A stretch of 64,000 nt of DNA from Chionis minor (GCA_013398295.1 VZSF01000872.1:434001-498000); one strand, 5' to 3'; positions 50,021-62,522 are shown, numbered from the stretch's first letter. Made by a program: numbers and translations. The notes: a model not told the origin generated them from the sequence alone.

Positions 50021-53000
50021 TAATGGACGTGATGTTAATATTGCATGCAGTATTGACTCACAATGCTGAGCTCTCATTTTCTTACTTTTAAACAATAAAA
50101 TACAGTTTGTTAGCAACAAAAAGACAAATCTGTTCTGGGCTGTTGTGAATCCTCTGACTGCCTTCAGAAGAATCTGAGGGTACTATATGCATTGGTTTAC
50201 GTTTAACCCCAAAAACTTATCAGTAGGTGCCACCTCGCAGATTAAACTTGCGTTTCAGCTGTCCTGATTTCGCATAAGACAAACAGAACATAGAAAAATG
50301 TTTTTCTAAATTAAAGGCGCTAAATCTTAATAGGGAGAAAAAGTGTTGGGGACAAATCTCTTGAATTAAAATAACTGCCTTCTTTGGATGGGCGAAACAG
50401 AGCATGGAGTAAATCTCCTCAAATAAAATACCAGCACTCTGGAGGATTAGTTGCATGCTCTATTTCCTTCTTACAAATGTGCCGTGGAGTGATGGGCAAT
50501 CACCCTTATTCTGCTTTAGTGAAGGTGTGCTATCTCTGTGATGCAGATACAGCCAATCATCGTAAACTTGTTGAACTAGGGGCTTTTAAATTGTAGTTGC
50601 TTATTAAAGATTACAAAGCAATCAGAGGGTGGAAAATAATATTTTTTTTTTCATTGAACCCAATGCAACCATGCACTAGACCAAAATATGATGTGTTAAT
50701 TAATTTGAAACCCCTCTTTTATATCAGCTATACACACTGTAGCTAAAATTTTTTTGCATCTTGTTTTATTTACTGATTGGGAACTGGTCTGATTTGCAAA
50801 CAGGCTGTCATTACAGCTTCCAAGAAAGGAGCTTTAGTAATCCTGCAGGGATACATGGATTACTTCTCGCTGTATACCTGCTCTGATGTATTGAGGCAAA
50901 AGCCTGTGCTTGATTTACTTCCTTCCTCTCCCTCCCATTCCCGCTTCTTTGCCCACCATCCGAAGCCTTTCCATCTGCACCCAAGATGATTAGTGTTTCA
51001 GCAGCTCTCTTTCTAACTTTGCCACCTGCAATGCAGATAGGAGTGCAGAACGTGAGAACGTATATTATTTTAGACTGAAAAACATGCACGCCCCATGTGT
51101 TGCTTTTGATGGATTATTTGTTGTAAAGTTGGCTCATAAAGACTGTTATATCAGGCATAAATGCAAGAAAGGCAAACCCAACAATCGGAATAAAAAATGT
51201 GACTCCAAAAGGTGGGCCAGCTCATGGTCACAAAAAGGTTTTGGGTTTTTTTATGCTAAGATTTTTGCCAAAAATGAGGTAAGCAAAAAATACTGAGCTG
51301 CTTGGCAGACGGGTGCATAAGGCTTGAAGGCACGTAAAAGCCAAGCCAAGAGCAACTTGGTCCCTGAGACAATAAGAAATGCCAACTGTTGCATGTCTGC
51401 TTTGAGACCAAAACAAAAAAGGAAAAACAACCTGTGCATTGGATTTTCGGTTGGTTTAAATCTGTCCAAGTTACGTGAACCTTGGAAAAACATGTCCCAT
51501 TATTTGTAGGAGATAGTCTGTCACGCTATAAATCACTCTTCCCCTCTCCCTGAAGAAAACCTGTAATAGATGCTACGAGCCTTTCTGGTGCGCTAGAGGG
51601 TGGGGGTGATCAGTGGCTTTAGCTCAGATACTCAGACTGGGCAGAGTTGTAACAAAAAGTTGGGTAAAAAGCTTAGGGAACATGACAGGGCAGGAGTGTG
51701 TACTCTGTGCTGCTTGAATTCCTTATAGCCTGAATGTTAATCCCTTCTGCACTTAGTATTTACCTCTGAACTGTAAAGGACATTAACATGGAGTAAAAGT
51801 GAAGCTCTTCTCAGGAGCTTGAGGGTTAGGGAAAAAATTTATGGTGGGGTCTTGTAAATATCTTGTAACCACCTACTAGAAGTCAGGAATTTGTGTTAGT
51901 CTTTATGTTTAAATCTATTCCAAATGCTGTTTAGGTAAGAACTGAAACTTCAGGTTAAGACATGGTGAATTTACTGACCTGTATTGCAAAGCATGTACTG
52001 ATGGTCTTTACTGGCTGCACGACTGTGACTTGGATTTCATTTTTTGTAATTAACTCATATTAAAAATACTTCTTCTGTCTTCCCCTTCGTGCCATTAGGT
52101 TGAAGCTGGGGTTTGTTGTTTTGTAAAAGTACTAGCAGAATTGGGCATTTAAGGGAAGGGATGTAATTAGATATTTTTATTTGTGTATAGACAAATGTAC
52201 CTTAAAATAGTTCCAACTGAATTCTAAAATATTAAAATTCCAAGCTGGTTTCCACTGAAAGAGTAATTCTGGATAGCCACATCAGCGGGGGTGATTTCCG
52301 AGCGTGGGCTGGGTCCTGGTGTGCAACCCACACCTCTGCCTCCCGGGGTGAGGGAGGAGTAGAGAGGACCTGTTACAAGGAGGAGAAATACATTGCAAGG
52401 TGAACATGTCTGTTCTGCCAGGCAGAGAGCAGCTGAGAGAGGTACTTCAGTTACCCCTGCCCATTCCTGGTTGAAAAGCAGCAATTTGCCCAAGCCCTGG
52501 CCATGTCCAAGTCCTCCCACTGGCTCTCCATGGGGCCGTCTGTCTCTGGACAGTGGAGCAAGTGTTGGCCAATTGTCTTTGGTGCCTGCGGAGTCCTTCA
52601 TGGAAACTCAGAAGCTCTGGGGACTCGTCTCAGGAAGGAAACAGCCTTATCTTGCAGTTTTTGCAACTGCTAATCAAGGAGCACGGTCGCGGTCCATCAT
52701 CAGATGGAGATGGACACCACTTGCACACCTCCAGTCACTTCTCTACCAATGCAGTATTTCTTCCTTGTTAATGCTCCTGCAGAAGAAAAAGATTATGACT
52801 GACTGGGCAAATCTACAGCTCCTGTAACTGTCTTTTCAGGCTAAATGGCACATTATTTTGTAGTATAGCTGTAGATTCATGTTGGAGGGGGTGTAAGAAC
52901 CAAACTCGCATAGCAGGAATCTGCTACAGAATTCTAGTACCTCCTAGATACGGTACATAAAACTTGACCTTTACATGAAGCTAAACCAGAAAAAGTTAGT

Positions 53001-53094
53001 GAGAAAAAGGCAGAGAATGTCATTTTTTGCTAAGTAAACCCTTGCTGTGCCCGCAGCTTGAGCCAGGCATGCTGGTTTTGATTCCTGCATCTTG

Positions 53095-53265
53095 GGAAGG
53101 ACATGGTGAAGTTAGAGGATTTAGCAAGAAAGGTAAGTAAGATGATCAAGGAGTGGAGCAGCAGGCTTCGGAGAGGAAACTGGAGAGGCTGCGATGCCTC
53201 AGTTTGGAGAGGGGAATCCTGAGCAGCGTGATCGAGGTTTACAGACCTCTGAGGTAAAGGGTAAA
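53095..53265 (+). mobile_element. Old CR1-clade LINE ORF2 relic
   Basis: The sequence translates in one frame to KDMVKLEDLARKVSKMIKE and, after a frameshift, to LERLRCLSLERGILSSVIEVY. These are decayed versions of the CR1 ORF2 C-terminal blocks KDIExLExVQRRATKMIKG and ERLRxLGLFSLExRRLRGDxIEVY. Divergence is much greater than in the other CR1 copies, no tail is recognisable and the frame is broken, so this is an old insertion. Confidence 0.72.
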
Positions 53266-54109
53266 GTTTCCAATAGATTGAATATTTTTTTCTTTCTATG
53301 TGTGTGTTTTAGAATACATTAACTTTCCATATTTTCCTATTTTGCATATTATTGTACATATAATTTTTTTCTTAAAAGAAAACTTGCATACTTAGAGGCG
53401 GTGATTCTGCATAGTTAAACTAAATGTTCTTTTCATGGTAAAATAAGGGCCTGTGAAGAATAGTGCTTAAAGAAAGAAACTGTAAAAACATCATTATATT
53501 ATCTGTCTTTAAGATCTGACCTCACAGCAGGGTAGCGAAGCCCATCCAGCAACTAAATGATTTTGCTCTATAAAAGCCTTTGGAATTAGATTTTACCTCT
53601 TTTTCTTCAGGAACATATACAAAGCAGAGGAATTGATTTTGGGGAAGAAAAGGAGCTCCATAGTGTAAATTATGTTAATTGCTGAGTAAAATGCCAATAT
53701 TATAGGTATTTAGGCTAAGTTAATGTTCAGCTGCTACACTAAAATTCCTGCCCTCTTGTAGTTAAATACACTGATGTGTTGTGATGAACAAATGTAAGCA
53801 AGTAGTTTAAGGTGTGGGGAGGAGGTTTCTTCTAAAATCCAATCTTATTTTCTGGAAATGATTGCACGTGGAGTGTTAGATTGGTTACTCGACCCATTTA
53901 ACCCACCCAGCATTATTCTAGATATTTTCTTTCGTCCTCTATGGAGCCCTCATCCTGTTTTCTCCAGCCAAGGAAAACACATTAAGAACTTTCACGAGAT
54001 GTTCATCTAGGAGGAAAAGCAAGGTGAGGTTCCTCCTCATCACTGCTGCTTCCTGGAAACACAAGCTGAGAAAGAAGGTTGAACCATGGGAGAAAATGGT
54101 AGAGTGGGC

Positions 54110-54126
54110 AAAAAAAAAAAAAAAAA
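54110..54126. repeat. (A)17 homopolymer
   Basis: Seventeen consecutive A. Confidence 0.9.
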
Positions 54127-54385
54127 GGCCTCAAATCAAGCAGTCTAATGGGCAAACAGAAACCTTGCCAAATAATTTAGTGCATAAGTTGGATCAGCTT
54201 TTAGGGGATATAACTTGTGTAACTTAGATTTATGTAACTTGTAATTCAAGCTGACACTGACTTTGCCAGCATCGCGAGGGTCATTCTGTGCTGTTCTTGA
54301 GCAATCTCTACGATGAACGAACCATCACTCATGCGATAGAGTTAGTGTTTACGCTGACATTTTGTTGAAAGAATAGCTTTAATTT

Positions 54386-54399
54386 GGGGGGGGGGGGGG
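54386..54399. repeat. (G)14 homopolymer
   Basis: Fourteen consecutive G, an unusually long G run for an AT-rich region. Such a run can fold into G-quadruplex forms and is prone to slippage and sequencing error. Confidence 0.9.
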
Positions 54400-57320
54400 A
54401 TCATGGCAAAAAAACCCTCAAACAAACAACGACAAAACCCTTTGGTGGTCGTTGAAGTCTTAGTGTCTTTCGGTGTTTACAAGGGCGGTGCCTAAGTTTC
54501 AGAATTTTGTTCCAAATGCACGTTTGCATTTTGGATTCCCTTTGAGGAAACGGAGCCAAAAAAACAACTGCTAGTGTTTAGTGCTGTCCTGCACCACTGG
54601 TTTTTGTCATTTGAGGATTGAAAAGGATTTTCTTCTTTTTTTGGCATCTGTACATGTGGCACGCACCGCTTAAATCAAGGCCTGTGAGTGTATATAGCAA
54701 AATTAGCAGAACCAAGTCCAAGCTGAAATATAAGGGGGAAAGAAAAATAAATGAAATATTGATGAAAGGAGCCCTTAATTTTCCCAGAAAGTTTATCTGG
54801 AGCGCTGCCATGCTGCCTAATCCTCATGCCCAGAGTGTATGCAAAGGAACAGCTGGGATGGAAATGGTTTTTCAGCCCTGAGAGCGGGGATGGTGGAACC
54901 TCCTGTCCGTCCCCACCACCGTGCCCCAGCAGCTCTTCTGCAGCTCAGCTCTGTGGCTCGTCACGGCTCCTTACCGATGGGATTTCCCTCCTCCCTTCTC
55001 CCTGATTGGTAATTCCTTCCTATGTGTCTATATGCAGTGTAGTTAATCTACAAGAAAAGCTTCCAGCCATTTATTTCCAGTGGAGCTTGTTCCTGTTCCC
55101 GTTTGCTGATCAGGGGGAAAAGTGCCATGCCACAAAATGGGAACCAGATCAGGGACTCAACCATCATTAGTGATTCCAAGGAAACAATTTCAAAATGTAA
55201 TGGTTAGTGTCCTTTTTCCTCTTCAGTTCTATTTTGGGTTGATTCTAAACTTTTTTTTTTTTTGGGATAACGTGAGGAATTCATAGTTTGTGCACCAAAC
55301 TAAAAAATACAGTATTTGCTCAGGTCTGAAGATTACAATGACTTTCCATTTTTCATCCTCTGAATTCAGTGCCTCTTTCTGGTACACCTCTTTCCCCCCC
55401 CACTTTCTCAGAAAGGTCATAACATCTAGACTCATGGTATTTGCTATTGGAGGAGTTCTTGCAGGATTTTTGCTTCAGGTTTTGGTAATATTTAAAAGGG
55501 AATGGAAAAATGAAATTGCATTTGCTCTTTCATCTTCAGATTTGCATATCTCATAGAAGACTATATCCCATCAATTATGTTCCAGGAAATCTGTGCTTAA
55601 CTTCCCATGTGGAAGGGTGCACAAAAGGGAGCCTGCATGTAGGATTTCGATGCAGATTCATACTAAATCATACAGAAAGGCTCAAAAGTGAAGACCGTGT
55701 TCTTGAGACATGACTTTCCTAGAGCAGAGTGGGGTGGAATTTCACACAAATCTGGATTATGTCCAGTACAAAGGTGACCCAGGAGCTATTCTTTGTCACC
55801 CAGGACTGTTTTTGAACTCAGCCTTCCTGGTGAAAGTCAAATAAATCATAGAAATTTTGAAGTCTAGTGCTAACACTCATGTATGCATTTTGTGAGCTCT
55901 ATAGCTGAGTTTTACAGATGCCTGCAGAAGTGTCCAACTCAGTGCTAAGGAGGCTGAGGTGTATGTATTTGGATTAATATTTTATGTATAGTTAGATGTC
56001 AGCGTGGGTAATTTGTTTCAGGAAAGCTGTGGAACGCAGTTTGTTAGAAATATTTGGAAATACAGTATTTATGGAGAGAACCAAGCCTGAGGGTCTTGTC
56101 TGTAAGCAATCAGGATATTGATTTCTAAAATTATTATACCGATGAGATACAGCTTAATTTATTAGAATAATATAAGGAATTATGCAATTAAGAATGCTCT
56201 TTATTAGCGTGATATAATCAAAAAAGGTTCACATAAGGGCAGCATGATAAAAATAGTAAGATAAAAATGATAGGTATGCGTTGACACACCTGAGAGATTG
56301 GCAGAAAAAGACAGACATTGGGTGTTTTTATGTCAACTAAGGGAAAAATAACTATGTAAAAGCTGCTGTGAAAGATAGATGACTCTTAAAAAAATCTCGG
56401 AACGAATACTTCTGGCTGTTTATGGGGGTATTAGTGGGGAGGTATAACGCCAAAGTTACTTTGCACCCTTGCTCTGAGCTCCCAGCTCCAAATCCTGTTG
56501 CACCTTATAAATCCCGGCTGTTGCGTTCGTGATCCACTGGCAACATCAACAGTGTTTAAACCATAAAGCCATTGCTTTAATTTTATGTAACACACAAGTA
56601 GGTATGTAATTGCACAAAATGGAAATGAGCGTTTGGCAACTTGAAATAGGAACAGACTTCTGCGAAGGATGCTAATTAGTTATTATGGATGTTGCTTGTT
56701 CTATTAATAACTTTTAAGTGGTCAGTGTGCCCTCAAAGTAGCTTTTTTGACAGCTAGAATAGCAAGGCTGTACTATCATGAACTATTCTTTAGTCGTATT
56801 ACTGTCACTGTACCAGCGTGATCAAGGGGAGAGGATGCTGCCCAGGTGGCATTAATCACCGTGTTAATTGAAACATTCCCCGGGAGAGCTGGGAAAGGTG
56901 GCTTAGAGATCTGCCGAGGTGAGACTGCGCAGCTCCCCAGTCAACTCAAGCAGCTTTAATTTAACCCTCTTTTAGATTAGCTGGAATAAGCCTTAATTTA
57001 GGATAATGGAAAGATCATATTAATAATGATTAATATTAAATCCCCCCCCCTTTTTTCTATTGGAAACTACTTTGTGAGATAACTTCGTATGGGTTTATTC
57101 TTTGTTGAAAAGCATTGGGAATACATTGTTGAACGAGAGAGAGTTAGGAAGGTTGAGAGCATTAGGAATAAACTGTTCCTGTGACAGAGGTCCCACGTGT
57201 GGAAATATTTTCTACAGGCTGGGACGAACAGCTATGTTTGTGTCTAGAAAAAGAGAAGAGTGCTTCCTAGGAAAAATTTTCCTTAATAGGAAAAGAAAAG
57301 CATCAACTGTCTTTCTACGA

Positions 57321-57335
57321 TTTTTTTTTTTTTTT
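57321..57335. repeat. (T)15 homopolymer
   Basis: Fifteen consecutive T. Confidence 0.9.
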
Positions 57336-59453
57336 ATGATAACACTTCAGACAGGCTTCTGAATTATTACCATTAGCACTGCTCATCTAATGGACAGGAT
57401 CAAGGACCTAGAAAAATCCTGAACGTGGAAAATAAAGAAAAGCTGTCTATAAGTTATTTCGCCTCTGAAATCCAATATTTCCTCCGTCTCCCAAATCCTA
57501 GGTGTACACTGCTTATCAGATTTTGGCTGTCTTAGATGGGAATCCAGAAACTTTGATCTATGTGTGTGTCGCCTCCTGAGCTGCGATTGCATCTTGCTCC
57601 TTAGGACTGAAAATAAAGGGAATAGAGAAACTAGGGTCTTGGCAGGGTGGTTGTAGTCTTGTACAGTAAGCTAAATTAAAATAAAATATGTTCACGCTTA
57701 AACTGCCATTTCAGCAGTTACTCTGTGCAGGGCACAAACAGGAAAGGCAGCAATTTATTTATTGTGGCTCTATCACATTGTACGCTGGATTGGAAATGCA
57801 CATCATTACTGAAATGCGAGCTTTTACATATTGCACTGTTGTCTGAAGAATTTATCAACACTGACAGTATTTTCTTGACTATTTAGGTCAGTCCCAACTG
57901 CATCACCTTTTGTAGATTGCGTGGTAATCAATTTGAAAGCTCTGTTAAACACAATGGGAAGTTCATTGTCATCTGGCGAAACCCCAGACCGCACATTTGA
58001 ATTTGGCTGTGCCGGGGGAAGGACATGCATCCTTTCATCCACCAGGCAAGCTCAAAACAAGAGAACTTTCTGCTTTTCATATCCAGCCAGAAACTGAATT
58101 AAAAATATGCAGTACCATGAGATCGTCAAAAAAAAAAAAAGATATTTTTACATGTAAATTGGAAGTCCAGACTGTTCACTTGAAACATTGCAGCTACCGT
58201 ACCAATAACCAATGAGAGAAATCTCAGTATTTCCAAAATGAATCAATCCTTCCTATTGATTCAACTAAGAACAAAGACTGTATTTTTGTATTTTTTTCTC
58301 ATTTTTTTTCCTTACCACCAAGTGATCGGCATTTGCATCAGATATCGTATGCGTACGGTGGTTTGCCTTATTTGCAGTTAGGGCTGTATTTTAAAACACT
58401 AAATACTTGCAAACTGTTTAAAAAATTGTCAGAATTGTGGCTGTAGAAATTAGCACCTTTCAGTTCTCTTGAATCGGAGTGCAATAACGGAACTCCCCCT
58501 GCAGAGGCGGAGGCTGGCCACGGCACGGATAACACGAAGGCTGCGGAGATGCTCAGGGGAAGGAATGGCCTGGAAAGGGAGCAAGACAAGTGTTAAAGGC
58601 GTAAGTGTGTTACTGGGTCTTGCTCTGACAGCTCCCGCGGCGGAGGGATGCAGTGCTGGGGGCAGCCTTCAGATAGAGCTTACAGCCAGCCTAGCAAGTG
58701 GGTTTTTAATGAATGTTTGGAATAGGTTTAAGATCAGTTAAATCACCTTTGGAGAGAGAACTAGGCCAAAACCCGCAGTGTCCATTGTATAACCAAAGGG
58801 CTTCAAAGGTCTTTTAAAATCCTGTCGTCCCAATGACGGCTCCTGTTCCACCCTCAGCCCTCGTGAGGGTGGCTGCGCTCTCTGCCTGTGTGGGTCATTT
58901 TTCTGCTTAGACCTTTTGACACTCCTCGCACTTTCTGCCTTTCCAGGACCCCTAGTATAAATTTGCGGAGTTTAAATTTTGAGAGTTGGGTCCCTGGTGT
59001 TGCTCCATGGATATTTTGGACTGAATATTGTCTCTCCTACAGTTGCTGTTGCCACCGGCATCAGTTCTCACCACGACTCACCTTGGGCTAGCCACAGATA
59101 CGTATTTCTGATGCGCACAGACTTCTTCAGAAAGCAACAGTAAATATTGAATCTGAAATATAACCAGAAACTTCCAAATCACTAAACAGAAGCAAAGACC
59201 TGTTTAAAGGTAGGGGCTGCCAGACACAATTGATTTGAGCTTCAGCCCATCCAGCGTTTGGTCGTGGACTGTGTCCTCTGTCTCACTTGGCAGCAACTAA
59301 ATTCCTTTCAAGCAATTTCAGGTATTCAGCAAGACAAAATAACTTGCACTGTAGAAAATACCTGTTCCTAATTGGTTAGAATTTAGTTAATTCTAGTGTC
59401 TAAATTCCTTTTTCTAAATTAATATTGTAACTTTGGGTGCCCTCATTATCTGT

Positions 59454-59471
59454 AAAAAAAAAAAAAAAAAA
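59454..59471. repeat. (A)18 homopolymer
   Basis: Eighteen consecutive A beside the low-coordinate end of the old LINE relic. In that element's sense orientation it is poly-T, so it is not its poly-A tail. Confidence 0.9.
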
Positions 59472-59479
59472 CCACGGTT

Positions 59480-60145
59480 GTTCTTAGCACCTGACTAAGT
59501 TCTGGGCCTCAGTGATATCCATGTGGCGAGGATTTCAACTGTCTAATTAAGTCTTGTATTGGAAGAAGTGCTTTTCCCGGTTTGTAGCCTTTCAATTTCA
59601 CACGCTGCCCCCGAATTCTCACATCGTGAGACTTACAGAATAGGATTCCACTGGATTCCACTGTCCCTTTGTCATTACTAAATCTGTATATTTTAATTAT
59701 GTCTTCTTGCATTTGCCTTCTTTCTAAGCTAAACAGTTTTCCTTCAACTAGAAAACTTTTCCATATCACTAATGATTCTTACTGCCTCTTTCCGAAAGCC
59801 ATTTAGTGCAGTAGGATGCTTTCTGAGATAATGATAGGTACTGAGCACCGTGTTTCAGATGGCAAGAGTGAATCAGGGATTTACATAACAACATTATAAT
59901 CTTTCCTATATTATTCTTCATCCTGCTTATGCATCCCAATGTTCTGTTTGCTGCTCAAGCTGACACCACGTGTTGAAGAGAGGTCTACTCTTAGCTGCTG
60001 AAAATGATGCCCATCATTTTCCCGAGTTGCTACAATTAATGTTGAAGCTCATAAGGGATCTGGGTAGTTCAGACTTCTCTCTCCTCTATGCATTACTTTG
60101 TATTTCTTAGCATTCGGTTTCTTTTGCTATCTTGCTGAATATTAA
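59480..60145 (-). mobile_element. Ancient CR1-clade LINE ORF2 relic
   Basis: Read on the minus strand from about 60145, blocks appear in the order expected for old CR1-clade ORF2. First comes a segment ending AAATACAAAGTAATGCAT (K-x-K-V-M-H). Near 59930 is a GCAAACAGAACATTGGGATGC segment (A-N-R-x-L-G). Then comes a stretch resembling the E-N-N-x-x-K-I-x-L-L-L-x-K-S block. The open frame at 59769-59509 follows, whose residues 12-18 are LFSLERR, then DIIKIYRF and RIRGQRVKLKG. The final blocks resemble VIK-L-W-N-S-L-P and end near CAGAACTTAG. Multiple frameshifts and deletions interrupt the reading. This is clearly older than the tail-bearing CR1 copies and is dead. A 10-bp tandem (GGATTCCACT twice, 59643-59662) arose inside it. 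Whether it is CR1-L3 or another old CR1 branch is not settled. Confidence 0.8.
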
Positions 60146-61827
60146 TTTAGGCTGAATCTTCACGGGGAAGCTCGGGAATGGAGACCTGACAGCATTTGCA
60201 TTTTGGTAATAGTGTTTCATTTCCATGTGGCTCACTCATAGTGTTTTCATATGTCTATCATTCAGCTTACCCCAAATGTTCATTTTAGGTAATTTTAACT
60301 GGCTAGTAGGATATTTTAAATTTATTTTTAAGCGTTTCTGCTGGCATAACATAATTTGTGGGAGGCAGACAATTTTCTAAATCAAAGTGGAATTGCTATG
60401 CAGGTACATATTATATTTCCCTTAATACCTAGAGAGTGCATGAAGTTATATCTTATTACAGTGGAGTATCAAAGGAAAGTATAACACTTTGAAACACATG
60501 TATACATAAGGTATTTTTTATTTCAAGCTGCATGAAATAAGATTTTAAGCTTTGATTTGTATTATTATCACAATACCTTTGATTTGTATCTATTTTTAGC
60601 TGATGTCCATTTAGACTTGGGAAAATTATATTTTAACACAGTTTTTGTGCCTATAAATAGAAGGACCAAACACGATGAGTTTTGGATGCTAATGAAAAAT
60701 ATAGTCAAGGACTATTTATTGTCAGGATGAGGTCTGATCTGCGGGAAGGTGGGGAAGGTGAGTTTGTTTTGAGCTGCAATGCACTTCACCTCACGCAGCA
60801 CCGTTGTAGCCACGAAGAGAATGTGTACGTGATGAATTATTGCTCCTGCTTTGCAGAAACTTCTCCTTTTTAAGTACTCTGCATTGTATTTATGTCTGCG
60901 CAGCGCCTCTGGGCCGCTCCTGCCACATGTGTTGCTCTGGTAGGATAGGTGCAAATCTGGAATTGTGTTTCCTGAGCCCTGGGCTCTTTGGCACCTTTTC
61001 TCGCTGCCGCTTTGCGATCCAGAGCGTGGACCTTCTCCTCACATGCTACGCCTTTATTTAGTTATCAGGACCCATGGTTAAAGCAGTGCTGGCAGCCCCA
61101 CAAGTAGCTAGTTGGTTTGTGGTTGCACTGGAAGAGAGCTGTGAAAGCAAAAGATCATATCAGCTACTTAATTTTGCAAGAGCTTGTCTTGGATCAGCCT
61201 CACTTGGTACGACGCTGCTCCAGAGTTCAGGAAAGAAATGTATCCCTCTGCAGAGATGGTGGATAACTGCAAGGATTGCAAAAATACCTTTGGGGCTTCA
61301 GGGGAAAGAGCGTCAAGGGAACAAACAAATGGATTTTGTGGTAGAACTGCAACGTCAGCACCGTGGTGTGACGTTTCCTCGCTGTCAGGCGCGTGGGGCT
61401 TCCGCTGCCGTCTGGAGCGGGGCCACTGTTGAGAACCCGCAGTTGCTGGGGGCCGGTCACCCGTTGAAAAAGGATGCAAGGGAGGGGATTGAGGGCCATG
61501 ATAAAGGTACATTGGATGCACATTATATAGCTTCCCAGCCGACGGGAGGATGATTTGCAGTCTTTAAGATTCCGCAAGCTCAGTGGGGTAGTTAACGGAA
61601 CCCTGCTTGACTAATAATTGTCCCACGTGAAAATCCTCAGGGTCTGTCGGCAGAAAGCAGTATTTCTCTATTGCCTTTTAGGCTTGATCGATGTTATTGA
61701 TGTTCCCTGGGCTATACCAGGGGACTTCGCTAATTCTCCACTGTGCTGGGTGGCAAGAGCTGCCTTGTGGAGATCTACGTTACGGCTACGGTGTGCCATG
61801 ATGGTGGCGGGTGCATTTGAAAGATAA
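60146..61827. other. Noncoding DNA, GC-richer toward 61.5 kb
   Basis: Several open frames overlap at 61074-61577 on both strands (longest 159 codons, plus). None has a domain I can recognise, and overlap in all frames reflects GC content. No repeat family is recognised. Confidence 0.5.
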
Positions 61828-61832
61828 AGGAC
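61828..61832. repeat. Target-site duplication, left copy (AGGAC)
   Basis: AGGAC directly precedes the TG of the LTR and is identical to the five bases after its CA. Five-base duplications are typical of ERVL-type integration. Confidence 0.85.
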
Positions 61833-62517
61833 TGTCCTGGTGTGAGGGACACAGGGCTAATTTCTTTCCTAATCCTTGGGAAAGCTGTAATTGTGTAAGA
61901 CTCTGGTGTCTGAATTAGTGAAGATATTTACTGCACAGCCAGCCATGGTGTGTGGGTTTCAAGGTCTAGGTGTTTTCAAGCTCGCCAGGCACAGGGATGA
62001 GAAGGAGCGAGACTCGGGCACTTGACCCAGGCTGCCAACAGGATTATTTCATACCATGAATGGCACATTCAATATAAATTAGAAAGTCTGCTGCGAGGTA
62101 GGGGGTTTTTCCCCTTGCTCATGCTCTCCCCGTTGATGGCTCCCCCTTGATGGCGGCGATCCAGAGGACTTCTTGCCCCGATGCCGGATCCCTGAGCCCT
62201 TCCCTTCTTCCTGAAGCTGTAGCACTGGCAGCGTCTGACATTTACTGTCCACTGCTGGGAATACACAGCTTCCTACTGGTATAGTTGTCTGAGTATAATC
62301 CTTGTACAGTATATACGGGTATTGGGATCAATATGGGTTCCTTTGTGTTAGTACTGTTAATTTTCCAGTTCTATCCTATTAAGTCTGTTTATCTTTCAGC
62401 CCCTGGGTTTTCTTGTTTTCTTCCCAATTCCCCTTCCTGGGTGGGGAGGGGTCATCAGGTGAGAGAATAATTGTCTAAGTGACAATAAATTGTTATGGGT
62501 TTTCTCAAACCATAACA
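61833..62517 (+). mobile_element. Solo LTR of an avian ERVL-type endogenous retrovirus
   Basis: A 685-bp element starts TGTCCTGG and ends CATAACA, giving the TG...CA termini of a retroviral LTR, and is flanked by a perfect AGGAC duplication. Order and wording of internal segments fit a common avian LTR family. A TGTCCTGGT start is followed by a GGGCTAATTTCTTTCCTAAT segment. GCCAACAGGATTATTTCATA, then a TATAAA box, lies about 240 bp in. A T-rich 3' part contains TATTAAGTCTGTTTATC, and a CAAACCATAACA end closes it. No internal gag-pol-env sequence and no second LTR is present, so the provirus was probably lost by LTR-LTR recombination. Divergence from the remembered family is visible and the exact subfamily is not named. 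A possible polyadenylation signal AATAAA is at 62484-62489. Insertion is in the plus orientation. Confidence 0.87.
62073..62078 (+). promoter_or_regulatory. TATA box of the solo LTR
   Basis: TATAAA about 240 bp into the LTR, at the position expected for the U3 promoter, shortly after the conserved GCCAACAGGAT...ATACCAT segment. Present activity is unknown. Confidence 0.55.
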
Positions 62518-62522
62518 AGGAC
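62518..62522. repeat. Target-site duplication, right copy (AGGAC)
   Basis: Identical to 61828-61832, immediately after the LTR terminal CA. Confidence 0.85.

Larger units (their letters stand above)
46248..53094. other. Noncoding DNA with an assembly gap
   Basis: No gene is identified. The stretch holds a (TTTA)n tract at 46402-46418, the N run at 46693-46728, a long minus-strand frame split by one stop at 46613-47197 and a T11 tract at 48119-48129. A possible ancient repeat relic lies at 49874-50020. GC-richer sequence at 48420-48600 and 52270-52560 gives overlapping open frames without recognised domains. Confidence 0.55.
53266..59479. other. Unique AT-rich noncoding DNA with many homopolymers
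   Basis: Homopolymers are A17 (54110-54126), G14 (54386-54399), T13 (55251-55263), C9 (57042-57050), T15 (57321-57335), A13 (58128-58140) and A18 (59454-59471). No gene or interspersed repeat is recognised. The stretch 56570-57010 is unusually free of repeats and rich in TAATTA/TTAAT words. Confidence 0.6.

Noticed and set aside
61074..61553. 159-codon plus-strand open frame
   Set aside because: It overlaps long frames in several other phases on both strands in a GC-richer patch, has no recognised domain and no gene structure; most likely chance.
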